Counted from the first letter of the stretch, positions 53,177 to 62,547 are shown. The stretch: DNA of 64,000 nt from Stutzerimonas stutzeri (GCF_009789555.1 NZ_CP046902.1:1311001-1375000), one strand, 5' to 3'. Notes: a model not told the origin generated them from the letters alone. Translations and numbers: made by a program.

Positions 53177-53206
53177 AAAAAGGGCGCCTGACAGGCGCCC
53201 TTTTTT
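53177..53206 (+). terminator. Terminator between speD and coq7
   Basis: AAAAAGGGCGCCT/AGGCGCCCTTTTTT around a four-base loop, with A and T runs on the two arms, lies 13 bases after the speD stop and before the convergent coq7 stop. It should work in both directions. Confidence 0.9.
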
Positions 53207-53217
53207 GCAGATGATGA

Positions 53218-53865
53218 TCAGATGCGGTAAGTCGTCTTGGTCATCACCTTGGCCATCAGGCTCATGCCGAACTTGATCGGCGCCGGGAAGCGCAAGCCGC
53301 CGGCATCGAGGGCTGCGGTCGAGTGCTGCGCCTCGTCCGAACGCATCTGTTCCAGAATGGCTCGGGTCTTTTCGTCGCTTGCCGGAATCTGTTCCAGATG
53401 GTCATCGAGGTGTTTGCACACCTGATCTTCGGTTGCGGCAACGAAACCCAGGCTTATCCGGTCGCTGATCAGGCCAGCGGAGGCCCCGATACCAAACGAC
53501 AATCCGTAAAAGAGTGGATTGAGCACGCTGGTGTGGCTGCCCAGTTGGTGAATGCGCTGCTCGCACCAGGCCAGATGGTCGATTTCTTCATCGGCGGCGC
53601 GTTCCATCGCTTCGCGCACCCTGGGCAGACGTGCCGTCAGCGCCTGTCCTTGATACAACGCCTGCGCGCAGACCTCACCGGTATGATTGATACGCATCAA
53701 GCCGGCAACGTGACGTGCTTCGCTGTCGCTCAGTTCGGTCTCGTTCTTCAATACCGCGGGCGTCGGTCGATGAGGCTGGCCGCTGAAAGGTAACAGTGTT
53801 CTTAACGCGGCGTCGGCCTGCATCAGCAGGCGGTCGGCCGGGGAATATTCGCGTTGGTTGGGCAT
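53218..53865 (-). CDS. coq7: Demethoxyubiquinone hydroxylase (2-nonaprenyl type)
   Basis: Start ATG 53865 (MPNQREYSPADRLL), with GGAGG upstream, gives 215 residues. The di-iron ligands are in order: the helix with NHTGEVCAQAL, EEIDHLAWCE, ATEDQVCKHLDDHL and SDEAQHSTAAL. It hydroxylates demethoxyubiquinone late in ubiquinone synthesis. The C-terminal segment MSLMAKVMTKTTYRI is the conserved membrane-facing tail. Confidence 0.95.
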   Translation of the reverse strand: MPNQREYSPADRLLMQADAALRTLLPFSGQPHRPTPAVLKNETELSDSEARHVAGLMRINHTGEVCAQALYQGQALTARLPRVREAMERAADEEIDHLAWCEQRIHQLGSHTSVLNPLFYGLSFGIGASAGLISDRISLGFVAATEDQVCKHLDDHLEQIPASDEKTRAILEQMRSDEAQHSTAALDAGGLRFPAPIKFGMSLMAKVMTKTTYRI

Positions 53866-53924
53866 GTCGCCTCCACGTGGTTCGGAGCAGCCGTGGGCAG
53901 ATCTGAGAGGTCGGGTGGGTATGA

Positions 53925-54266
53925 TCAGCCCGGCGGCCAATGCATCTGGCGCTGGCCGAGCACATGCATGTGTATGTGATAGACCGTCTGGCCGCCCAGG
54001 TCGTTGCAGTTCATCACCACGCGAAAGCCCTCCTGGCAGCCTTGTGTCTCGGCGAGCCGCTGGGCCGTGAACAGAACGTGGCCGGCGAGCGCCTTGTCGT
54101 CTTCCTCGCTCAGGTCGTGCAGGGTCGCGATGTGCTTCTTGGGAATGACCAGGAAATGCACCGGCGCCTGAGGCGCGATGTCATTGAAGGCAATGACCTG
54201 ATCGTCTTCATAAATCTTGTGTGCGGGGATATCCCCAGCCACGATCTTGCAGAACAGACAATCCAT
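53925..54266 (-). CDS. HIT family nucleotide-binding protein (HinT-like)
   Basis: A 113-residue histidine-triad protein starting MDCLFCKIVAGDIPAHKIYED. The catalytic triad motif is HIHMHVLG (about 98-105). HinT proteins hydrolyse purine nucleoside phosphoramidates such as AMP-lysine. It is 59 bases upstream of coq7 in the same direction and could share its transcript. Confidence 0.94.
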   Translation of the reverse strand: MDCLFCKIVAGDIPAHKIYEDDQVIAFNDIAPQAPVHFLVIPKKHIATLHDLSEEDDKALAGHVLFTAQRLAETQGCQEGFRVVMNCNDLGGQTVYHIHMHVLGQRQMHWPPG

Positions 54267-54344
54267 GGCGTTTCTCCAGCATTGGAACGATCAGGCAGTG
54301 TAACAGGCCGTTTCGAGGCTGGTCAGCCTGTAAGGGAATAGCGA

Positions 54345-55820
54345 ATGAAGAACGATATCCATGATCTGGTACTGGTGCTCGAATCGAGGTTGCGCTTGGT
54401 GGTGATCGAGTCCTGGGATGAGCGTCGCGTGTTGGAAACCCTGAGCGGACTGGCCATCAACCGCGGCCTGCGTCTTCAGGTGTGGTCCGCCACCGAAGGA
54501 CTCAGGCATCTGGCGTTCGGCGGCGAGGCGCTGGACGAAGGAGAAAGCTGCTCGGCCGAGGTCGCGTTGAAGCGGGTCAAGCATGACCCGCTTGGCAACC
54601 TCTATGTGTTTTGCGATCTGCATCCTTTTCTCGAGGATCCGCGTCTGGTCCGGTTGTTGAAAGAAATCGCAATGGCGCAAGGGGCCGGCGCCCCAACGCT
54701 GGTGCTGGTCTCCCACGCATTGAAACTGCCGCCGGAGGTACAGCGGTATGCCGCGCGGTTCAGCCTGACACTCCCTTGCGAAGAAGAGTTGTTGAGTATC
54801 GTGCGCGAAGAAGCGACCCGGTGGAGTGAGCGTAACCGCGGCGCCCGCGTGCGTACCGACAATCGCACGCTGCAGCAGGTGGTGAAGAATCTGCGTGGCC
54901 TCAGCCATGCCGAGGCGCGTAGCCTTGCGCATAGCCTGATCTGCGACGACGGGGCGATCACCCAGGACGATCTCCCTGAGCTCAATCGCAAGAAGTTCGA
55001 GCTGCTGGACATGGAGGGCGTACTCGGTTTCGAGTACGAAACGGCGCGTTTCGCCGACGTTGGTGGCCTGCATAATTTCAAGCGCTGGTTGGGCGAGCGG
55101 CAAGCCGCCTTTCTTGGCCGGAGCCGATCGGACGTACCGCGGGGCGTGATGCTCGTGGGCGTGCAGGGAGGCGGCAAGAGCATGGCGGCCAAGGCAGTGG
55201 CAGGACTCTGGGGGCTGCCGTTGCTGCGCCTGGATTTTGCCTGCTTGTACAACAAGTTCTTCGGAGAGACCGAGCGCAACCTGCGAGAAGCGCTGAAATT
55301 GGCCGAACAGATGGCGCCTTGCGTGCTGTGGATGGACGAGCTGGAGAAGGGGCTCGCCACCGGCGAAATGGATGGCGGCGTCAGCCAGCGAGTGCTGGGT
55401 ACCTTGTTGACCTGGATGGCCGAGCGTGACGCACCGGTCTTCATGGTGGCTACGGCGAATGCTGTGGATCGCCTGCCGCCGGAGCTGTTGCGCAAGGGGC
55501 GCTTCGACGAGGTGTTTTTCGTCGACCTGCCCGACGAGTCGACCCGCGCGGATATCTTGCGTATTCATCTGGCCCGGCGTGAGCTGAACGTCGATGGCTT
55601 CGATCTGCCAGCGCTGGCCGATGCCTGCGATGGCTTCTCCGGCGCGGAGATCGAGCAGGTGGTGGTCTCGGCGGTCTACGCGGGACAAGCACAGGCGCGA
55701 GAGCCGGACCAGGCGATGCTGCTCGATTGCATCAGGGCGACGTCACCACTTTCGGTGGTGATGGCCGAACGGTTGGAGGCCTTGCGTGGCTGGGCTACTG
55801 GCCGAACGGTACTGGCCTGA
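54345..55820 (+). CDS. AAA+ ATPase of the Ycf46/FtsH-like type
   Basis: A 491-residue cytosolic AAA ATPase. The N-terminal half (1-225) is a degenerate NTPase-like domain without a P-loop. The C-terminal module has Walker A GVQGGGKS (272-279), Walker B CVLWMDELEKG (Asp331, Glu332), sensor-1 ATAN and the Arg-finger segment LLRKGRFDEVFFVDLP. No membrane helix and no HExxH peptidase follow, so it is not FtsH. It matches the Ycf46 layout found in cyanobacteria and many Pseudomonas genomes. Its substrate is unknown. Confidence 0.85.
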   Translation: MKNDIHDLVLVLESRLRLVVIESWDERRVLETLSGLAINRGLRLQVWSATEGLRHLAFGGEALDEGESCSAEVALKRVKHDPLGNLYVFCDLHPFLEDPRLVRLLKEIAMAQGAGAPTLVLVSHALKLPPEVQRYAARFSLTLPCEEELLSIVREEATRWSERNRGARVRTDNRTLQQVVKNLRGLSHAEARSLAHSLICDDGAITQDDLPELNRKKFELLDMEGVLGFEYETARFADVGGLHNFKRWLGERQAAFLGRSRSDVPRGVMLVGVQGGGKSMAAKAVAGLWGLPLLRLDFACLYNKFFGETERNLREALKLAEQMAPCVLWMDELEKGLATGEMDGGVSQRVLGTLLTWMAERDAPVFMVATANAVDRLPPELLRKGRFDEVFFVDLPDESTRADILRIHLARRELNVDGFDLPALADACDGFSGAEIEQVVVSAVYAGQAQAREPDQAMLLDCIRATSPLSVVMAERLEALRGWATGRTVLA

Positions 55821-55847
55821 TCGGAGCGGGCCGGGAGACCGGTCTGG

Positions 55848-56783
55848 TCATCCGCGCTGCCAATAGGCCGGCAGCGCAATGGCGGCGACGATCCCGAGTA
55901 TGGGCACGAGCAGCCAGAGTGCCGCAAGCACTTTCACGGCCCGGCTGTTTGGCGGTTGCGGCGGGCCGAAACGATTCGAGCCATCGTTGCCCGGCATCAG
56001 CACCAACGCGAGCGCAAAGAGATTGCCGACTATCGGTATCAGGTTAAGCAGCATGAGCCAGCCGGACCAGCCGATATCATGAAGACGCTGCACACCGATC
56101 TGCAGGCAGACGAACAGCACGCCCAGGCAGAGAATACCTGTGAGAATCCACCCGAGCGTCGCGGAAATGGCGAAGACCATGCTGGAAATGATGAACAATC
56201 CGAGCGCGGCTGCTATGAGGACCATACTCCACGCCAGGTAGCGCAGGCGTCCGATCCGGCCGTGTAGGGTGAACACCCTGAGCTCGCCGTACTCGCTTGT
56301 CGGCTCGTCGACGGGCACACGTGGTGGGGCGTATGGCTGTGCGCTACCCGGGCTGACGTCCGGAGTGGACGCCTGGGCTTGCAGCGCCTGCCTTGCCAGG
56401 TACTTCTGAATGACAATGCCGCAACCGTCGCATTGAATAGCGACCGGCTGGCAATGCCCGCACTTGGGGCATTCCATCTGTTCGGTGGCCGCAGACGCCT
56501 CCGAGGATTCGGTCGTATCGTCCACAAGGCTCAACGTGATGCCCTTGGTCGCTTCGGGTTCCTTGCGCGCTTGCGCGCCGGCACGCTGCAAGGCCTGTAG
56601 ATATCGATCGGCTTCCAGCGCGCTCAGCTCGCGCTTGATATTGACCGGGCCGCGACCGAACAGTCGATCGACTTTATCGGCATCGCTCTTGAACAGTCTG
56701 GCCAGGTTGCTCCTGACTGCCTCATGCGACATTCCCGGTACGAGCTCGCCATCGAAGACGATTCTGTATTGGTCGGCGCTCAT
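55848..56783 (-). CDS. DUF805 membrane protein with zinc ribbon
   Basis: A 311-residue protein. Residues 1-85 are a helical domain (MSHEAVRSNLARLFKSDADKV) repeated in similar Pseudomonas proteins. Residues about 103-130 form a zinc ribbon with CPKCGHCQPVAIQCDGCG. The C-terminal DUF805 domain (about 170-275) has GRIGRLRYLAW, then membrane helices and the conserved RLHDIGWSGWL; a last membrane helix (about 285-306) ends the protein. Function is unknown. It converges with the AAA ATPase gene. Confidence 0.85.
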   Translation of the reverse strand: MSADQYRIVFDGELVPGMSHEAVRSNLARLFKSDADKVDRLFGRGPVNIKRELSALEADRYLQALQRAGAQARKEPEATKGITLSLVDDTTESSEASAATEQMECPKCGHCQPVAIQCDGCGIVIQKYLARQALQAQASTPDVSPGSAQPYAPPRVPVDEPTSEYGELRVFTLHGRIGRLRYLAWSMVLIAAALGLFIISSMVFAISATLGWILTGILCLGVLFVCLQIGVQRLHDIGWSGWLMLLNLIPIVGNLFALALVLMPGNDGSNRFGPPQPPNSRAVKVLAALWLLVPILGIVAAIALPAYWQRG

Positions 56784-56895
56784 ACACGTCCTTGTTGCGG
56801 GGTATTCGCTAAAGCCTAAAGCGCTGCCGTACCGCCAACAAGTTACAGCCGAGCGCTTCGCGCGAGCGTGGTGCGAAATGGGATGCGCGTCACGG

Positions 56896-57864
56896 TTACC
56901 GTTGCCAGCGTTGCGAGAGCTGCACGGCTTGGCCGCAGGCTGCCTGGTATTCGCGATCCAGACGGGCGATCAGTTCCTCTGCGCTCGGCAGGTCACGTAT
57001 CTCGCCCACACCCTGACCAGCGGACCAGACGGTCTTCCACGCCTTGGCCTCGTCACTGACCGGCTTGAGTTTTTCGGCGTAGTTCATTTCTCCCTTGCCG
57101 TTCAGGCGCGTTTCGTCGTAGCCGGCCTGTTGCAGGCTCTGGCGCAGGAAGCTAGCCGGCACGCCTGACACCGCGGCGGTGTGGACGATATCCGCCGCAT
57201 GGGCTTGCAGCAGCATCTGCTTGTACTCGTCCGAGGCCTGGCTTTCGCGCGTGGCAATGAAACGTGTTCCCATATAGGCAAGATCCGCACCCAGCAGCTG
57301 CGCTGCAAGTATTTCGTGCCCATGGTTGAGGCAACCCGATAGCAGCAGTGTCTTGTCGAAGAACTGACGGATCTCGGCAATCAGCGCAAACGGACTCCAG
57401 GTTCCGGCGTGACCGCCGGCGCCGGCGGCCACTGCGATCAAACCGTCGACACCGGCTTCGGCGGCCTTCTCCGCATGCCGGCGCGTGGTGACGTCGTGGA
57501 AGACCAGGCCACCATAGCCATGCACGGCGTCCACCACCTCCTTCACGGCACCGAGACTGGTGATGACGATCGGCACCTGCTGTTCCACGCAAATTGCAAG
57601 ATCCGCCTGCACGCGAGGATTACTGTGGTGCACGATCAGGTTGACGGCGTATGGCGCGGCGTCGTGAATGCCTGACAACTGCTCGCCGATCTCCAGCAGC
57701 CAGTCCCGGAACCCGCTGCTTTCCCGCTGATTGAGTGCCGGGAAACTGCCTACGACGCCGCTGCGGCAACACGCGGTCACGAGCGCCGGGTTGGATACCA
57801 GAAACATCGGCGCGGCGATAAGAGGAAGGCGCAGGCGTTGTTCGAGGAGCGCTGGAAGCGACAT
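56896..57864 (-). CDS. Nitronate monooxygenase family protein
   Basis: Start ATG 57864 (MSLPALLEQRLRLPLIAAPM) gives 322 residues; an upstream frame overlaps hemJ. FMN-binding TIM-barrel motifs: LPLIAAPMFLVSNP, AGAGGHAGTWSPFALIAEI with the catalytic His, LLLSGCLNHGHEILAAQLLGA and GTRFIATRES. Class-I nitronate monooxygenases detoxify propionate-3-nitronate. The gene follows hemJ in the same direction after 19 bases. Confidence 0.92.
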   Translation of the reverse strand: MSLPALLEQRLRLPLIAAPMFLVSNPALVTACCRSGVVGSFPALNQRESSGFRDWLLEIGEQLSGIHDAAPYAVNLIVHHSNPRVQADLAICVEQQVPIVITSLGAVKEVVDAVHGYGGLVFHDVTTRRHAEKAAEAGVDGLIAVAAGAGGHAGTWSPFALIAEIRQFFDKTLLLSGCLNHGHEILAAQLLGADLAYMGTRFIATRESQASDEYKQMLLQAHAADIVHTAAVSGVPASFLRQSLQQAGYDETRLNGKGEMNYAEKLKPVSDEAKAWKTVWSAGQGVGEIRDLPSAEELIARLDREYQAACGQAVQLSQRWQR

Positions 57865-57883
57865 GGCAGATTCCTTGGTTGAT

Positions 57884-58312
57884 TCAGAACGGTTTGATGA
57901 CCACGAGAATGACGATCGCCAGTAGCAGCAGCACTGGAACCTCATTGAACCATCGGTAGAACACGTGGCTGCGGGTGTTCTCGTTACGTGCGAAACGCTT
58001 CAGTTGCGCGCCGCATACATGGTGATAACCGATCAGTGCCACGACCAGTACGAGCTTGGCGTGCAGCCAACCGCCACTGCTGAACAATGCGGGGTTCAGG
58101 GCGACCATGCCGATCCCGAAAACGAGCGTGGCGATCATCGACGGTAACATGATGCCGCGGTAGAGCTTGCGCTCCATGACTTGAAAGCGCTCCCGGCTGG
58201 CGGCGTCCTCGCTCATGGCGTGATAGACGAACAGCCTCGGCAAATAGAACAGCCCGGCGAACCAGCAGACGATCGCTACGATGTGCAGCGCCTTGAGCCA
58301 GAGATAGAGCAT
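57884..58312 (-). CDS. hemJ: Protoporphyrinogen oxidase HemJ
   Basis: Start ATG 58312 (MLYLWLKALHIVAIVCWFAG) gives 142 residues, the usual HemJ/UPF0093 length. Four membrane helices are visible. The conserved His in KALHIVA (about 10) and Lys in the LHAKLVLV segment (about 85) are the residues linked with heme binding and activity. It oxidises protoporphyrinogen IX to protoporphyrin IX in bacteria that lack HemG or HemY. The same family was formerly annotated as a CopD-like membrane protein. Confidence 0.88.
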   Translation of the reverse strand: MLYLWLKALHIVAIVCWFAGLFYLPRLFVYHAMSEDAASRERFQVMERKLYRGIMLPSMIATLVFGIGMVALNPALFSSGGWLHAKLVLVVALIGYHHVCGAQLKRFARNENTRSHVFYRWFNEVPVLLLLAIVILVVIKPF

Positions 58313-58446
58313 TCGAAGGATTCCTTGGTCTTGAGGTCGGTACCGATAGTAGTGGCTTGAGGGCCCGCGCGTCATCTAGGTGGTTGGCCCTGGACGCAGG
58401 CCCCTTTATCATCCGTTCTTTATCGTTTCACTGCGCGAGGCAGCTC

Positions 58447-59481
58447 ATGGTCAAGGTCGGAATCGTTGGCGGCACAGGCTACACCGGGGTCGAGTTGCTG
58501 CGTTTACTGGCGCAGCATCCGCAGGCGGACGTGGCCGTGATCACCTCCCGCTCCGAAAACGGGGTCAAGGTGACGGATATGTATCCGAATCTGCGAGGCC
58601 ATTACGATGAGCTTGCCTTCAGCGTGCCAGACACGGCGACACTGGGCGCCTGCGATGTGGTTTTCTTCGCCACGCCCCATGGCGTCGCCCATTCGCTGGC
58701 GGCAGAGTTGCTGGACGCGGGCACGCGCGTCATCGACCTGTCCGCGGACTTCCGGCTGCAGGATGCCGATGAGTGGGCCAAGTGGTACGGCCAGCCACAT
58801 GGCGCGCCGGCGCTGCTGCCCGAGGCGGTTTATGGCCTGCCAGAGGTCAATCGCGAGCAGATCAAGGGGGCACGCTTGATCGCGGTTCCGGGCTGTTATC
58901 CAACGGCGACCCAGCTCGGCTACCTGCCGTTGCTGGAAAACGGCTTGGCGGATCCAGCTCGATTGATTGCCGACTGCAAGTCGGGGGTCAGCGGCGCGGG
59001 GCGTGCCGCGAAAATCGGTTCACTGTTTACCGAGGCCGGCGAGAGCATGATGGCCTACGCCGTAAAGGGCCATCGCCACCTGCCGGAGATTACCCAGGGC
59101 CTGCGTCGTGCCGCCAAGGGAGACGTTGGGCTGACGTTTGTCCCCCACCTTACGCCAATGATTCGTGGTATTCATGCGACCCTTTACGCGACGGTGGCCG
59201 ATACGTCTGTCGATTTGCAGGCACTTTATGAACGCCGTTACGCCAGCGAGCCGTTCGTCGATGTCATGCCGGCGGGTAGCCACCCGGAAACCCGAAGCGT
59301 GCGTGGAGCCAACATGTGTCGTATCGCCGTCCATCGTCCGCAAGGCGGCGACCTCGTGGTCGTGCTCTCGGTCATCGATAACCTCGTCAAAGGTGCGTCT
59401 GGTCAGGCGTTGCAGAACATGAACATCGCGTTCGGTCTGGACGAGCGGCTTGGCTTGGGCAACGCGGCGCTGTTGCCTTGA
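58447..59481 (+). CDS. argC: N-acetyl-gamma-glutamyl-phosphate reductase
   Basis: Start ATG 58447 (MVKVGIVGGTGYTGVELLRLL), with GAGGCAG upstream, gives 344 residues; the longer frame to 58357 is unsupported. NADP-binding GGTGYTG opens the protein; the catalytic Cys is in VPGCYPTATQLGYLPL (about 148-163), and a His is in VKGHRHLPEI. It reduces acetylglutamyl phosphate in arginine synthesis. It is divergent from hemJ and 145 bases before erpA. Confidence 0.96.
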   Translation: MVKVGIVGGTGYTGVELLRLLAQHPQADVAVITSRSENGVKVTDMYPNLRGHYDELAFSVPDTATLGACDVVFFATPHGVAHSLAAELLDAGTRVIDLSADFRLQDADEWAKWYGQPHGAPALLPEAVYGLPEVNREQIKGARLIAVPGCYPTATQLGYLPLLENGLADPARLIADCKSGVSGAGRAAKIGSLFTEAGESMMAYAVKGHRHLPEITQGLRRAAKGDVGLTFVPHLTPMIRGIHATLYATVADTSVDLQALYERRYASEPFVDVMPAGSHPETRSVRGANMCRIAVHRPQGGDLVVVLSVIDNLVKGASGQALQNMNIAFGLDERLGLGNAALLP

Positions 59482-59551
59482 AGGTAAGCGCGGCCAGTTC
59501 CGTGTTGGCTGTTCATGGTGACTCGCTTCGATGCACGGGGCGCCGGAATAG

Positions 59552-59581
59552 TTGACCGATTTTGTAGGAGAAGCCGATAAT
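59552..59581 (+). promoter_or_regulatory. Sigma-70 promoter for erpA
   Basis: TTGACC (59552-59557) and GATAAT (59576-59581) with an 18-base spacer, 45 bases before the erpA start. It shows close agreement with the -35 and -10 consensus. No IscR-type site was recognised nearby. Confidence 0.6.
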
Positions 59582-59626
59582 GCGGCGTCAACGCAGTAAT
59601 GGGCGCTCCCGCGCCAGGAGAACCAA

Positions 59627-59977
59627 ATGAGTGTCGAATCCTTCACGCCCACCGCGATTCAGTTCAGTCAGGGTGCCGCGAGCAAGGTGAAGAGTCTGGT
59701 CGATGAAGAGGGGAATCCGCGGCTCAAGCTGCGTGTTTTCGTCACGGGCGGCGGTTGCTCTGGTTTCCAGTATGGCTTTACCTTCGACGAGGACCTAGCC
59801 GAGGATGACACCATCATCGAGCGCGAAGGGGTCAGCCTTGTAGTAGATCCGATGAGCTATCAATACCTTGCGGGCGCCGAGGTCGATTACCAGGAAGGGC
59901 TGGAAGGTTCTCGCTTCGTCATCAAGAATCCGAATGCGACCACGACTTGCGGTTGCGGCCAGTCCTTCTCGATCTGA
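59627..59977 (+). CDS. erpA: Iron-sulfur cluster insertion protein
   Basis: A 116-residue A-type carrier starting MSVESFTPTAIQFSQGAASK. The three cluster-binding Cys are visible: one in TGGGCSGFQYGFTFDE (about 44) and two in TTCGCGQSFSI at the C-terminus (about 108 and 110). It delivers [2Fe-2S]/[4Fe-4S] clusters to apo-proteins, including isoprenoid-pathway enzymes. It is a single-gene unit with its own promoter and terminator. Confidence 0.96.
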   Translation: MSVESFTPTAIQFSQGAASKVKSLVDEEGNPRLKLRVFVTGGGCSGFQYGFTFDEDLAEDDTIIEREGVSLVVDPMSYQYLAGAEVDYQEGLEGSRFVIKNPNATTTCGCGQSFSI

Positions 59978-59996
59978 AACGCTTGTGCTGAAACAC

Positions 59997-60022
59997 ACAC
60001 CGCGCCGAGGCGCGGTGTTTTT
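59997..60022 (+). terminator. Terminator of erpA
   Basis: ACACCGCGCC/GGCGCGGTGT with a two-base loop (59997-60018), followed by TTTT, 19 bases after the erpA stop. It lies between convergent erpA and anmK. Confidence 0.85.
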
Positions 60023-60055
60023 GTTTGTGGCGCACGTGCAACGAACTTGCAGGAT

Positions 60056-61147
60056 TCAGGCGGGGTAGATTGCGCCCAGAACGCGCGGCCCACGAGCCCC
60101 AGTCACTTCTGGTCGGTTGGCTGCGATGCCCTCGATGCAGCAATGCGCCAGCCAGGCGAATGCCATGGCTTCTATCCAGTCTGGCTCTATTCCGGAATCG
60201 GCAGTGCTGGTCACGCGGCAAGCCGGCATCAGGACCTGAAGTCGGTTCATCAGCGCGACGTTGTGCGCGCCGCCGCCGCAAACCAGCACATCCTGGGTTT
60301 CCGGTTGGGTGGCAGACAGCGAATCGCAAATACTGCGAGCCGTCAGTTCCAGCAACGTGGCCTGAACGTCTTCGGGGGGCACGCCAGGATACGAGGCAAG
60401 GCGGGCATCCAGCCAGGACAGGTTGAACAGCTCCCGCCCGGTACTCTTCGGACCCTGGGTGGCGAAGAAGTTATCGCTGAGCAGCGTTGCCAGCAGCTCG
60501 GTGTCGACGCGGCCGCTCGAAGCCCAATCCCCGTTTCGATCGTACGGACGATCGTGATGGCGTTGAATCCAGGCGTCGAGCAGTACGTTGCCTGGCCCGC
60601 AGTCGAAGCCACGCGTCGCTTTGCCGGGGCTAAGCAGGCTGAGGTTGCTGAACCCGCCGATGTTGAGCACTGCCCTGACCCGCGCTGCGTCGCCGAAGAC
60701 CGCCTCATGGAACGCGGGCACCAGGGGCGCGCCTTGGCCGCCAGCGGCCATGTCGCGCCGACGAAAATCGGTCACTACGCTGATGCTGGTCAACTCCGCC
60801 AGCAATGAGGGGTTCCCGATCTGGATGGTGAAGCCGCGCTGTGGTTCATGCCGCACCGTCTGCCCATGGCTGCCGATAGCGCGGATGGTTGATGCGTCGG
60901 TCTTCGTCTTGCCGAGCAGTTTATGTATCCCGCTGCTGGCCAGTTCAGCCCAGGCCTGTTCAGCCATCGCAGCCCGAGCCAGCTCGTCCGGGCCGCTGGC
61001 GCACAGCTCCAGCAAGTCCTGCTTGAGCCGTGAAGGCATCGGCTCGTAATGAGTGGCGAGCAAGGTCGTTCGCTCGCCCTGCTCGATCAGGGCAAAGTCG
61101 AGGCCGTCCAGACTGGTACCTGACATGACCCCGATATAACGCGGCAT
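60056..61147 (-). CDS. anmK: Anhydro-N-acetylmuramic acid kinase
   Basis: A 363-residue kinase of the ASKHA fold. Motifs: YIGVMSGTSLDGLDFALIE at the N-terminus (phosphate 1), AIGSHGQTVRHEP, VLNIGGFSNLSLL and FDCGPGNVLLDAW (phosphate 2). It converts 1,6-anhydro-MurNAc to MurNAc-6-phosphate in cell-wall recycling, feeding the amgK-murU route encoded 20 kb away in this window. It starts within the stop codon of the upstream M23 peptidase gene (TAATG), so the two are coupled. Confidence 0.96.
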   Translation of the reverse strand: MPRYIGVMSGTSLDGLDFALIEQGERTTLLATHYEPMPSRLKQDLLELCASGPDELARAAMAEQAWAELASSGIHKLLGKTKTDASTIRAIGSHGQTVRHEPQRGFTIQIGNPSLLAELTSISVVTDFRRRDMAAGGQGAPLVPAFHEAVFGDAARVRAVLNIGGFSNLSLLSPGKATRGFDCGPGNVLLDAWIQRHHDRPYDRNGDWASSGRVDTELLATLLSDNFFATQGPKSTGRELFNLSWLDARLASYPGVPPEDVQATLLELTARSICDSLSATQPETQDVLVCGGGAHNVALMNRLQVLMPACRVTSTADSGIEPDWIEAMAFAWLAHCCIEGIAANRPEVTGARGPRVLGAIYPA

Positions 61148-62547
61148 TACTCGTTCTTCATCGCCAACATGGTCGCGCGCTCTTCATCCATGCGCGCCAT
61201 CAGGGGTTTGCTCAGCTGCATGAAACGCTGTTGCTCGTTCTTTGCAATGGGGTCTGCCATGGGAAGTTTCAGGCCCAGCGGATCGACATGCACCCCATCG
61301 ACCTGAAACTCATAATGCAGATGCGGGCCGGTCGACAAGCCTGTGGTACCGATATAGCCGATGATCTGACCTTGCTTGACCGACGAGCCGTTGCGCACGC
61401 CTTTGGCGAAGCCCTGCATATGGGCATAAAGCGTGCGGTAGCGGTTGCCATGCTGAAGCACTACGGTATTGCCGTATCCGCCCTTGCGCCCCGCTAGGAG
61501 GACCTTGCCGTCACCCGCGGCCTTGATCGGCGTACCCCGTGGCGCGGCGTAGTCCACACCCTTGTGGGCGCGGATCTTGTTCAGAATCGGATGCTTGCGA
61601 CCGTTTGAAAAGCGGGAGCTGATGCGGGCGAAATCCACGGGCGTGCGAATGAACGCCTTGCGCATGCTTTTGCCATCGGCGGTGTAGTAGCTGCTGGTGC
61701 CCTGCTTGTTGGTATAACGGACGGCGGTATAGCTTTTGCCCCGATTAATGAAGCGAGCCGCGAGGATGTTGCCGGTTCCTACCTTTTCACCGCCAATGGT
61801 CTTCTGCTCGTAGACGACCTCGAACGAATCGCCTTTACGTATATCCATGGCGAAGTCGATGTCGTAGCCGAAGACGTTAGCCAGGTCCATCGTGAGGTTA
61901 TGGCTGAGGCCTGCACGTTTGGCGGCCAGGAACAGGCTGCTCTCAATCTGCCCGAAGGCGTAGGCGGTGTTGACGTCCGGCTTGAGCTGTTCCTTCTTGA
62001 ACACGTAGCCTGAGTCGGATCGCTCCAGGTGAACGCTTTCCAGCTTGTTCAGAGGGCTGCGAAGCTGCGCCAGGTTACCTTGCTCATCCAGTTCGAACTC
62101 AAGGCGCTGGCCGACTTTCAGACGCGCGAGTTGTTTTGCTTCCTTGCTGCTGGTCAGTACTTCGTGAACGGTGGATTGAGGCAGGCCCACTTTTGCAAAT
62201 ACCGTCGATAGCGTATCCCCATTGGCAACGACCACCTCTTTCGAGAGAGGCTTTGCTTCGACGACTTCTTCGTCTTCCTGCGCGGGCAGGGCTACTTGAG
62301 CCTCGGGTTCGCCTGCGTTTTCGATCGAAGTGAATGGCGTGTCCAAGGCATCGCTTGCGTGAGGTTCTTCACTTACGGTTGCGAGCTCTGCGGTGGTATC
62401 GAGACGAAGATCGAGAAAGGTTTTTTTCGCTTCGACTTCTCGAGATGGAAAGACAAGAAGTGCCAGGCTCAGAAGCGCAGCTACACCGCTTGCAGCCAGG
62501 AGATGGCTCTTCGGGTAGAGAGGTGCTTTCGATTTTGAATAGGTCAT
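61147..62547 (-). CDS. M23 family metallopeptidase (MepM-like murein endopeptidase)
   Basis: A 466-residue protein. N-terminal membrane anchor (about 14-33), a LysM-like/OapA region (about 100-150; VANGDTLSTVFAKVG), a middle domain (CsgH/Csd3-like), and the M23 catalytic domain (about 310-420) with HKGVDYAAPRGT and GPHLHYEFQVDG, which supply the zinc ligands His, Asp and His. It cuts peptide cross-links of peptidoglycan to allow growth. It overlaps anmK by one base: a hydrolase and a recycling enzyme in one unit. It is divergent from tyrS over 185 bases. Confidence 0.93.
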   Translation of the reverse strand: MTYSKSKAPLYPKSHLLAASGVAALLSLALLVFPSREVEAKKTFLDLRLDTTAELATVSEEPHASDALDTPFTSIENAGEPEAQVALPAQEDEEVVEAKPLSKEVVVANGDTLSTVFAKVGLPQSTVHEVLTSSKEAKQLARLKVGQRLEFELDEQGNLAQLRSPLNKLESVHLERSDSGYVFKKEQLKPDVNTAYAFGQIESSLFLAAKRAGLSHNLTMDLANVFGYDIDFAMDIRKGDSFEVVYEQKTIGGEKVGTGNILAARFINRGKSYTAVRYTNKQGTSSYYTADGKSMRKAFIRTPVDFARISSRFSNGRKHPILNKIRAHKGVDYAAPRGTPIKAAGDGKVLLAGRKGGYGNTVVLQHGNRYRTLYAHMQGFAKGVRNGSSVKQGQIIGYIGTTGLSTGPHLHYEFQVDGVHVDPLGLKLPMADPIAKNEQQRFMQLSKPLMARMDEERATMLAMKNE

